Of a DNA stretch of 64,000 nt, positions 39,449-49,402 are shown one piece after another (the stretch's first letter is position 1; each line of letters opens with the position of its first letter). The DNA lies in the NCBI RefSeq assembly GCF_047496725.1, contig NC_132981.1, forward strand, positions 4,430,001 to 4,494,000, written 5' to 3'. This DNA is from Anoplolepis gracilipes (Eukaryota > Arthropoda > Insecta > Hymenoptera > Formicidae). Under the pieces are notes generated by a model. That model searched no databases. It saw nothing but the letters and a program-made list of their open reading frames with translations, and had not been told where the DNA came from. Position numbers and translations under genes: made by a program.

Positions 39449-40063
39449 TTATATATCTTTATAATATTTTTGAAACTGTAGCATTAAACGAAATGTATTC
39501 CTAAAAATATATTTGTTAAGTCCAGTAAGAAAACTTTCCATCATGTTTCTCATAGATTCTAGGAATTCAATTGTCGTTTTTACATGCTCATTAATATTTG
39601 ATAATATCTGCAAGTATTCTTGCGGATGATTATGCTTAAATTACGTTCATATTTGCGACATATGCATCAGAAGATCCTGCTTCCTCTACTTCGCGTTTAC
39701 ACGATAGCTCGACATCTTCCAAAACTCGTAATATTTGGATAATAAAGTTAATATAGTCAAACTACACTTCTGATAATATTAGGATAACTCAAGCAATTAA
39801 GTATGGAAATTAGCACTAAATGTATCCACGGTTAATAGTAAATAATAAGCTTTATTGAAAAAAATGTTCAATTTTTTCTCTTGCAAATAACCATTAATTA
39901 AATTGTAGATAATGAAATGTCGCTCGAAATATTATGTCTTTTAATGATGTAATTTTACTGAGCTTGATGTAGCGGGTTTTTTGTCTTTATTTGATCAAAG
40001 TTATAATTCTTTTTTGCATTTCTTGTAATTAAGAGAATTGCCAGCAGCTTATAAAGGGCGAGC
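39449..40063 (-). pseudogene. Coding-like fragment with apparent frameshift, unrecognised
   Basis: Three coding-like pieces lie on the - strand: about 40063-39959 (LALYKLLAILLITRNAKKNY), 39761-39645 (FIIQILRVLEDVELSCKREV, then EEAGSSDAYVANMN) and 39607-39449 (ILSNINEHVKTTIEFLESMR, ending QKYYKDI-TAA). The second and third are separated by only 37 nt, too short for a normal insect intron, and lie in frames one base apart. The intervening bases also read as coding (HPQEYLQ) in the third frame. This suggests a one-base deletion in the gene or an assembly error. No family recognised. Confidence 0.35.
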
Positions 40064-40855
40064 TTTTAATTGTTTTACTGAATAGAGCATCCATAATAAT
40101 TGTCTGATTTAAATGAAAATTGAAATACTCGGAAAAAGATGAAAAACTGAAGAAGAAACTTACAATTAGTATTAATTTTTTACATATGTACAAGATAACA
40201 ATGTAAAGAAATTGTTATTAGGGGAAGCTTGTTAATATTTTTTAAAATCCAAATTATAGTTTTATCCAATTTATAAAATTAAAAAAATTTGTTGAGTATC
40301 ATAAAATATACATATTTAAAAATAATATTCTCTAATTTTAATATATATACGTAGATGTTTAAAAATAGATATACATACATTTCTCTCTCAGGCAATAACG
40401 TCAATATTAAAAAATAACTATCTAATCAAAAAAATCTTTACTAATATAAAATAATTTTCCTTCGTTCACGCCTTCACATGTGCAATGACCGAAGTGCCCA
40501 TATGTGTAGGCGAACAGGGAATGCAAAGTTTCCTTATTTTATAAAAAAATATGATATATAAAATTTTTATGTGTCACATCCATCTCATACTTCTAATTTT
40601 TTTAAAGCATTTAAAATTACTTTTCGAAACTATTACACACGTGCACACATACATATATACATATATACACGCACCTTTATATGTATATGTGTATCATTTT
40701 TATATTTTTTTCGCATATTAAAATTTATTTTTACTTATCTTTATAAATTTATTTTTGATTAATTTAATCCTAAATTATACTTTGTACATGAAATGACGTA
40801 CATCACTTCGTTTAAAATGTAAAGATACAGCGACATACATATGTCTGGCTTGAGT

Positions 40856-40902
40856 AAATTTGATTTATATATACCTATTAATTTCATATATAAATCAGAT
40901 TT
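40856..40902. repeat. 17-bp-arm hairpin
   Basis: AAATTTGATTTATATAT and ATATATAAATCAGATTT are inverse with one mismatch around a 13-nt loop. It is AT-rich, so it may be chance or a small foldback relic. Confidence 0.4.
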
Positions 40903-41629
40903 TTGTACAGTGAGGGAAATAGAACACGCGGTCCACGACGTGCGTTTGTAGGCGGACTCCGACGTGAATCGTTGTTTTACATTATGTATAACGCTATACT
41001 TTGAAAAGATAAATGCACCCTCATAGACAATAGAAGACTCCTCTCCCTGAGTGATTTTCTCTCATTGCAGTTTCTCCTCGAGCATTGTTTAGATTCATCT
41101 CAGCTTCTCTATCGATCTCTCTTTTTTTTCATAAAAGTTCAAGTAAGCGTCCTTGTTCTTTCTACATGTATGAACCGTATAGATGTACTCCAATCGATAT
41201 ACACTAGATCTTTTCGTATTATACATGATACAAACGTCAATGTTTGATGTAAAAGTTAATAAAATTTTAAACTAAATATCCTCATTTTACACATTCATTT
41301 TCTAAATTTATTTATGCATACTGCCACTTTATCACTATGAATATTTAATTTAATAGTATCATTAATTTTTTTTTTTTGAATATACGATTACGTATTGTAT
41401 TTCAGTACACCCTCCTTTAATAAATAGAAATAATTAAGATATAGCAGTATACATTTAACTTGTCGAAATTATATAAGTTTCGAGGAATTAAAACTATTTC
41501 AACCCTGATCTATTTACTCAAAAACTGTCACATTCGATAACTTGTTTTTTTATACAATCTTCGTAGTATCTAACTTACAGTAAAAATAATTAAAGTTAAA
41601 GATAGAGTTTATCCGAGATGTGTATTTTC

Positions 41630-42130
41630 TTTTTGGCACAATTCTCGCCAACGTATCTTCGAGTGTCGCAAACAAACTTTTGATAAATCGCGTTCGACAA
41701 TCGCAGCACGAAAACGAGAACGTCAGACTCTCTCGAGATTGTCATCTTTAAAGGAATATAACCGTGTGTAGGACAAGCTTGCTCAGAGAACGATTACACG
41801 AGTGACCGATCGGCGGTGAGGAACAGGCTCATCACCGCCCATCACAACACAGCGCCACAGACTCTCATGTATTTACCACCCTCCACCTCTTCATCCCGCT
41901 CTTATTACGCCGCGCTTCTCTCCCCATCTTCACTACCCTGACATGACACATGCCGAGCGTCTCGTGCCCCTTCGTCGAGCTAGAATTCTCGCTCCGTTTA
42001 CTTTGAGCGACGAAGAAGCTGATCTCAACGGTTTACACACACACAATACGCGCATTTATACCTACGTCCCACGTTGCCATTAGTGTCTTTTATGCGCCAT
42101 GGTTCCAGGAGGCGATCTTGCAATTGACAT
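41630..42130 (+). promoter_or_regulatory. GC-richer island upstream of Tk, possible promoter or 5' exon
   Basis: This roughly 500-bp block has clearly raised GC and CpG and lies 3.2 kb upstream of the Tk start codon. Tk needs an upstream noncoding exon, because its ATG directly follows an acceptor. A GCGCCATGG context at about 42100 opens only a 13-codon frame. No TATA box or donor stands out, so its assignment to Tk is a guess. Confidence 0.3.
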
Positions 42131-43258
42131 TTTTATATAAATGAATCCTTTTTTATTCTTGTTATTATTATAATTAATTAATTAAGAAATTAATCGAATC
42201 AATGCGCGCATATGTGTCTCCGAATCTTGAGAATCTCGACTATTATTAAAATTCCGAATCAATAAACTGATATATGCATTATAGTAAAAGAAATCCATTA
42301 TACTTAAGCGATTAATTTATAACGACTCGTATGTATTTATTAAAACCCAGTTTATTATAGGTACAATTATTATTGCGTAATTTTGTGGATATATTGTGAA
42401 ATTGTTGTATAATACGCATACGGCTACTAGTTGCAAGTTTATGCATATCGTTGACGTAAATCCTTGTAGTAACATTACCGTCCATTTACATAACCAAATC
42501 GATTAGCCGTAGGACAATCTACTAGTGTATTTAAGATCTTAAAGTAACTATACGTAAAGTTATGATTACTTGCATTTGACTTAAGGGTAATATATATAAT
42601 GTATATAATATATATTATATGTATGTAATATATTTAATGTATTCTCTATACATATTCATAATCGTTTAAAACTGTAAAGAGAAAGAAAAAGAAAAAGAAA
42701 GCACTAAAATTTACAGCGCAAAAGAAAAACAACTAATACCAACATCATGATGATTATTATTAGCTGTAAATCTTATATCTGGATATCATATGTATTTTAA
42801 GTAAGTATTAAAAAATTAAACGAACAATTAGAAAAATATATTACAAAAAAATGTAAATTTTATTTTAAAAAATTATAAAAAATATGTAGATCTAAAGTAG
42901 TTCTGATAATCACCGGAACATTTAACAAAACAAAAAAAACATAAATAAAATTAGTGCTATACTTTCGACTGAAAACTAAAGTTGATACGTCCTACGTTTA
43001 TGTTTATCGACAGCCAACGACAGACTATTGATACAGAGACAAAACCATAGACTCTGTTCAGGTATACGCAAATGGAAATCAAAGAATGAAAAAAATCTGA
43101 TGTCTCGTTCCTTCTTTTTTCCACAATGTTTAACTTAATATATGTTGTAGAATTACATGTCTGATCTATTTCTTCATGTCTATAAACAAAACTTATATCT
43201 CCATTTCGAAAAGTGTGTAAATAATATTATTTTTGCTAATACTTTTTTATTGTTTTAT

Positions 43259-43259
43259 C

Positions 43260-43302
<43 letters not shown>
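43259..43302. repeat. (GA)n microsatellite
   Basis: About 43 bp of GA with one AAAG interruption. Confidence 0.9.
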
Positions 43303-43989
43303 ATGTTGATTCAACATCAACACAATTTATAATGCACTAGAAATTATTGAATTCATTTAATTATTTTTGCGGTGTATATATAAACATGCCAATGCCACGT
43401 GTTTACGAACGATATCGAATCACTGGCTGAATAGAAACGTATTAAACTGAAATTGATCAACGTTTCACACAATACGACAGCGAATAATATGTAGAACATA
43501 AAAGAATATAAAATATAACTAAACAACGTTGCTCAGTCAAGTTGCTAGTTTTTACCATAGGACATAGATCTGTTGCATATCATTGTGTAAAAATCACATA
43601 ATTTATCTTTTTCATCAACTTTTTTTTATATTTCTATATGTGAGAAAATAATATTATAAAAACAAGATATTGAATATTAATAAAAATTAAACTTTAGTAA
43701 ATATGCTAAATTAAATTGATTACTTATGATATATTTTATTAGATATGATTTTTTATATTTACACACACACACACATAATTAACAATTTATTATAAAAAAT
43801 AATTAAATAAACAAATGTATTAATGAAAAAATAAACGACATACTAGAGGAATATTTAGTTTGCTTGATCGAAGAAAGAAAGAGAGAAAAAATATATAAAT
43901 TTAATGAAAAAAATTAATGCGAAATTTGATGGAAAAATTTAACGCTTAAGAATATTATGTTTATTTTATTTTCAATTTTAATGACAGTT

Positions 43990-44030
43990 ACAGTCACTGT
44001 GACTGTATAGATGCTGTGACTGCATAGATG
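43990..44030. repeat. 17-bp tandem duplication overlapping an odd palindrome
   Basis: CTGTGACTGTATAGATG (43997-44013) is followed by CTGTGACTGCATAGATG (44014-44030). The 17-nt sequence ACAGTCACTGTGACTGT at 43990-44006 is an inverted repeat about a central T. Confidence 0.8.
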
Positions 44031-44601
44031 CTTTTACCGTGTATATAAAGTTATTCTATTATGCTGCAAAGAAAATAAATAACAAAATAAAATTATATGA
44101 AATAATTCGCATATAATGCATTGTAAAGTAAAGTTTATATTATTAAAATATAAGCAAAGTTAATGTTTTTAAATGTTTTATTTTTTTATGTTTTGAATGT
44201 TTTATATTATTAAAATATATAAGCATATGTAGTTAATGTATTTAAATATTTAATTTAAATTTTTCGCTCAATCTCGGAAAATGCCAATATGTGCAGGTAT
44301 TTTTTATTAGAAAAATATTTAAAACTTGTTTCTGATTAACAACTGGAATGTGTTTTGCTCATCTCTAGATGGCTGTTTATTGATATTCCTCGATCTTGCC
44401 ATGGCGCGAAATGCTTTGAGAAAAGCATGCCTTTATCCTATCCTTTCATTTGCTAATTATAGCTTCTGCTTTGAAAGGTAACGGCACTTTTAACTTCCGG
44501 ATTTAAATTTACTTTGATTTTTTTCAAAAGACGTGCGTTTTTTTTTAATTAATCAGATACTGCTCCTAATTTATATCCCGTTCTTTTTAACTTCGAATCT
44601 T

Positions 44602-44611
44602 CTCCCTCCCT

Positions 44612-44656
<45 letters not shown>
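44602..44656. repeat. (CCCT)n/(CT)n microsatellite
   Basis: Four CCCT units lead into a pure CT run, about 650 bp upstream of the Tk start codon. Confidence 0.9.
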
Positions 44657-44658
<2 letters not shown>

Positions 44659-45311
44659 GCAACGCAGATTTTTTTCTAATACTAAAAATGTATTTTTGTA
44701 TTTTTTCTGAATTTTCGGCATCTATTTTTATTTTTCACACATTTTGTTCTCGCGAAATGTATTATTTTCTCACAATACGATTTTCTTTTATGGTTAAATT
44801 CTCTTGCACATAACATATAATATATCATGCCAACAGCGCGCTTTAATCTTCTCATATCTCCTACATACATAGAATAGCAACAAAATTTATTTGCATGCAT
44901 GTTGCTCATATATTAGATTTATATAATTAATTGACGCAAACAAAGAATTAAATTGCTTATTAAATAATCAATTTTTATCTTTTCTTTCCTTTTTAGAAAC
45001 TTAAAAAGAATTATTCTCTTTTATAATCTATATCAATTAATAATCAGAATAAAATATTAATCTTTCTATTATTCAAATAACCTGTTTGTTCATTTCTCAT
45101 GTGGACTTTACTCTAATAAAGAGCGAGTACATGATTGAAATTGACATTTTTTTAATATTTGAGAATTATATTCGAATTAATAAATAGTTTTTACTAGAAG
45201 TTCCAAACTTTGGAAGTTTAGTTGAATATTCATGTTTAAGTTTCTAGCGCGAAATAATAAAATCAACATTTTTTTGCGGATATTGACCATTTATCTTCGA
45301 TATGTTTCAGA

Positions 45312-45503
45312 ATGCTTATCAACTCAGTTCTCTTTCTGGCAGTCTGGATCAGTTCGTCGTTTGCGGAAGAATCGTCTCCCAGCGATGCTACGTCCGACAA
45401 ACGGGCGCCTATGGGATTTCAGGGTATGCGTGGAAAGAAAAATCTCATTCCCACTTCCACAGAACACAATAAATTATCTAAAAGAACGCTAATGGATTTT
45501 CAA
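45312..45503 (+). other. Tk: Tk coding exon 1: signal peptide and first APMGFQGMR
   Basis: The exon has a tttcag acceptor ending at 45310 and a CAA|GTAAGC donor after 45503, phase 0. It carries the signal peptide, the spacer EESSPSDATSDKR, the peptide APMGFQGMR with GKK, and the first half (TLMDFQ) of a degenerate unit that finishes in the next exon. Confidence 0.9.
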
Positions 45504-48500
45504 GTAAGCCACTTCTCTATTAAAAACTAATACGAAGAAAGCGCAGAAAAAGAAATTGTTTCACTTAATTCTTACTTCCTGAATTATTTATAAGAAATGT
45601 ATTATTAATTATAGGATATGCGGGATAATAAAGATTCGAATGGGCCCGACATTGAAGATAATTTTTTGCATGAGTTTGAGAAACGGGCACCAATGGGATT
45701 TCAGGGTATGAGAGGGAAAAAAGATTATTTGACACCTGATTTTGAAGAATCCTTATATGACGAGAAAAGAGCACCAATGGGTTTTCAGGGTATGAGAGGC
45801 AAGAAAATTTTTTCGGAGGATGATTATTATAAACGAGCACCAATGGGATTTCAAGGAATGAGAGGAAAAAAGTCTTTGGAAGAGGTAAGCCCGAAGACAT
45901 TCGATTAATTAAATTATTAAATTATTACACTTGAAAAGAATTTAAGATCGTGATAAAGCGTATAATTCTTTAAGTAACATTCTTTTAAAGTATGACGATC
46001 GTACATAAATGGATGTTATAAATATTATACTTTACTTTTTGCTCTCTGAGCTTTCTGTGTTTTAAGAGGAAATATACGTAAATCTTTCATGAACATTTAA
46101 TTATAACATTTTTTAATCATCCGTGAGCACTTTAAATATAATCATTTTTAATTAGCAACATTTACTTTGCTTAAAATTCTTAATGTTACTTCTTATATTA
46201 ATATATATTCTACTTTATTAAAAAATACCAAAAATTGTGTGGTGTGTATATATAAACAGGTATTAAGTGAAATTGAAAAGAAGGCCGCGATGGGCTTTTA
46301 TGGTACAAAAGAAAAAAAGACATACGTTTTGGAATATCCGGAAGATTACGAAAAGAGACTGCTTGCGATGGGATTGCAAGGTATTCGTGACAAGTTAAAA
46401 GAATTTCCGATAGAGTGGGAAAAAAGGGCTCCCATGGGATTTCAGGGAATGAGAGGCAAAAAATCATTGCTCGACGAGATAGAAGAACTTGAAAAACGAA
46501 CTATCATGGGTTTTCAGGTTGCTTACTTAATTGTAAAGTTATATCTCTAATATATTTCATAGGAAAAGCGAAAATATGTGTAAAATAGTATACAATTTTG
46601 CTATAATTATTACAAAATAAATAATACTTTTTTAATTCAATTTAATAATAGCATGAAAACATACAACACATATACATAACAAAAAAAATTTAAGAAATTT
46701 TATTTATTATTTATTTAATCATCTTTCCAGGGCATGAGAGGCAAGAAAAATACCTTTGAAAATTACGTAGATTACATGGATCCTGAGATGGATTTCGACA
46801 AGAGGGCACCCATGGGTTTTCAAGGAATGAGGGGTAAAAAAGATTCTGATAAAAGAGCACCTATGGGTTTTCAAGGCATGAGAGGCAAAAGAAATGCAGG
46901 AAGATTTGATACCAACATTGACTTCGACACCCGATCAACAAATGAATATCAAGGTAATCGATGTAATGTACAATTATTGAGAATAAGAGAAACATCTGTA
47001 TAATCGCGTTTTTATTGATATACATTATATTATTATTTTTTATAAATACACACACACGCATAGTATAATTATTAGGAAATTTTAAAAAATAACTGTTGAT
47101 TGAAATCCTTTTATTATTTCAAAAGTTTGACAGAAGTTTCATAAATCTTGCAGTAATCTTGCAGTGTAATATATTAAAATTAAGTAATTACGTTTATATA
47201 GCCTCTCAATTCAAAGATAAATTAATCAAAAGAAGGGGCTTTAAGAACCGAACACACCCACACCTTGCTTTCGGCTCTTAAAGCCCTTTTGATCGATTAA
47301 CTTATATTAAAATTAAACTTATATTATCAGCATAGAATTAAACATAAGAAATTGTGAAGACAGAAAAAATTAACAGAAGTTTCTCTTTTTATACGAGGTT
47401 TAAAAAAAGTTAAAAACATGTTTGTTCGATATTTAGTTAAAATAAAAAAATATCCGCAAACGTGAATTTTATTATAGCTGTCAATAAGACTTAAACAAAT
47501 TAGAATTTCTGCAATAGCTTGATGGTATTTTCTCTCGTTTTTATCATGCACTGGAGTATTTTGTGAAATAGCTCAGTGCTTCCTCAATAGCCCTTGTAAC
47601 ATGACTAGACGATAATCGATAGAGTTCATCCCCAACAGAAAGAACGCGTAACAGAAGTTTTCCAAACGTTTGTTTTTTATTATACATATACCTCCGAGCT
47701 AAATTCTATATTGAAATAGCGGACAGGTTTTTATTTTATTTTTTTTTTTCCTTTCGCTCATATACGTCATGCGATTTTGAGCTCGAAATGGTCACATTCG
47801 TCCATATTGTGTATTTCCTCCGAGCAGGAACGAGCAATAGAAGAAACGCTCTAGCCTCGTGCCAGCTCGAAAAACGATCGCCCTTCCGATATTTCGAGAT
47901 GCGCGGTAAGAAAAATCCACGATGGGAATTACGGGGGATGTTTGTGGGGGTAAGAGGCAAAAAATGGGCGACAGCCCCGTACGAGGACGACAGCCCGTTC
48001 GTAAGTGTGTTTGATAACACCGAAAGGATTGGCGTGGATGGGGATTCGCCAGCAATATTAGGTAATTCGATTAGCTGATCAGCCAATTGATATCAAGCAT
48101 TTATATCACGATTCTTTCAACGTTTCGTCTATCTTTCATATGTATCTTAATGGCTGAATAATTCTGCTTCTCTAATCTTTGTCGTGTAGCGGGTTTAATA
48201 TATCATGTGTTTGCAGAGAAAAAAAAGAAAAATAAACTATCTTATTTAATTAACTTAGTTTTTCTTAGAGAAATACTTTTTAACATTTTCTAACATTATA
48301 ATACATGATTATATTATTATTATTATAATAGCTTATTCTTGAGAGAATTTCTTGATATAAGCCAAATATATATTATTATAACTGTTCTATATTTTTTTAT
48401 CCAGCATGTAACTCGTCGTGAGACATTTAAGTATTATCCAATGTTCTCTTTGTAATATTTACCGATATACTTTATTTCTTGTCGATAAAGCTTTGTAATA

Positions 48501-49402
48501 TTTACGCTTCTCAATTCTATACTTTTACTACATTCTATGATTAACACTTGTAATCGCCCGTTTACGAATTATTCCGCACTATTGATGCTGTGAAAATATT
48601 TTTCCTTGTATACCGGGTACCAAGTGACATTTAAAACAAAGCTGCGGATTATCTTCCTGGCGACTGCGAAACAATAGCGACGCAAGGGTCTGCTTTAAAA
48701 GTTCCACCGCGGCATATTGTCGTCGAAAAGTTGCTTACTATTGTGTACAGACGATTGCACGAAATAACGATAAAATTCTATATTCTGCTAACTTTGGGAT
48801 GACAGTTTGACTGGTCATAAAATCCGATTATTTACTTATATACATATGATTCATTAACCTTGAAATACTTTCATCTTGAATTATTTTCTTTCTCTCTTTC
48901 TCTCTTTCTATTATGTCACATTTTAATTTTTATTAAAAAGAAATAATAATGAAGAATAAAAATAATAAATGCATTATTCAGATTATCACAAATGGTTTAT
49001 CTATAATTGCACATAATTTCTTTATTAATGTCATAATGTTATTGTCATGGTATGTCATTGTCATAGTATATATCTTTTCATGCATATTAAACATATAAAT
49101 GTGTGAACATTAATGTATTGCACTTGAAATATGAATAAATATGAATTAGATAGACAATATAATTAATTATTTTTTATTGATTAAATTTAGATTAATAGAT
49201 TATATTTTTAATTGGACAACTTTATTGTATTGACAATAAGAGTTGTTCGTATGATAAAATTTTTTTCAATAGTTCTCGCAATAGTTTTGTGCAATTACAC
49301 TAAACACTAAACAATTGAAATTAGAATGCGATTTTTTTCTCTTAGACATTTCGAAAGGATTATAAACCCGATTTTTTACTTTATGTTTCAGATTCACAAT
49401 AA
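45312..49402 (+). CDS. Tk: Tachykinin-related peptide precursor (six coding exons)
   Basis: This is a secreted neuropeptide precursor processed into C-terminally amidated tachykinin-related peptides that act on tachykinin GPCRs. Coding exons are 45312-45503, 45615-45884, 46260-46517, 46731-46953, 47828-48061 and 49392-49402. All phases agree and give about 395 aa. The start ATG lies 2 nt after a TTTCAG acceptor, so a noncoding 5' exon is likely upstream. Residues 1-18 (MLINSVLFLAVWISSSFA) form a signal peptide. Seven APMGFQGMR units and one TIMGFQGMR unit are each followed by GKK or GKR, meaning an amidation glycine plus a dibasic cleavage site. Exon 6 adds SPFRYFEMRGKK and NPRWELRGMFVGVRGKK. 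Three further units are degenerate (TLMDFQDMRDNK, AAMGFYGTKEKK, LLAMGLQGIRDK). The family call is very secure. The 3' end is less so: reading through instead of splicing at 48061 gives a stop at 48076-48078, and another donor at 48001 gives a different tail. Confidence 0.95.
47225..47293. ncRNA. Imperfect hairpin in a Tk intron, miRNA-precursor-like
   Basis: ATCAAAA + bulge GAAG + GGGCTTTAAGA + one mismatch + CCGAA pairs with the downstream TTCGG...TCTTAAAGCCC...TTTTGAT. That makes about 23 base pairs around an 18-nt CA-rich loop. It lies between the Tk exon ending at 46953 and the antisense exon at 47544. Size and shape suit a small-RNA precursor on either strand, but a decayed inverted-repeat element would look the same. 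No expression evidence is visible. Confidence 0.35.
47544..47698 (-). other. Last coding exon of the antisense gene, inside a Tk intron
   Basis: It follows a GAATTTAG acceptor, opens ARRYMYNKKQTFGKLL and ends YFTKYSSA-TGA at 47544-47546. From its own ATG (47687) it would also be a 47-aa small ORF. Codons have balanced third positions in an otherwise AT-rich intron. Its phase matches the exon at 48614-48733. Confidence 0.55.

Larger units (their letters stand above)
40064..45311. other. AT-rich region upstream of Tk
   Basis: It contains the 41.6-42.1 kb island, GA and CT microsatellites and the 44.0 kb duplication. It is probably Tk 5' intron and regulatory sequence. No coding exon was seen. 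Confidence 0.5.

Noticed and set aside
45565..46467. Long open frames antisense to the tachykinin exons
   Set aside because: They mirror the repeated peptide units (repeated PLVPVS-like translations) and reflect codon structure of the sense strand.
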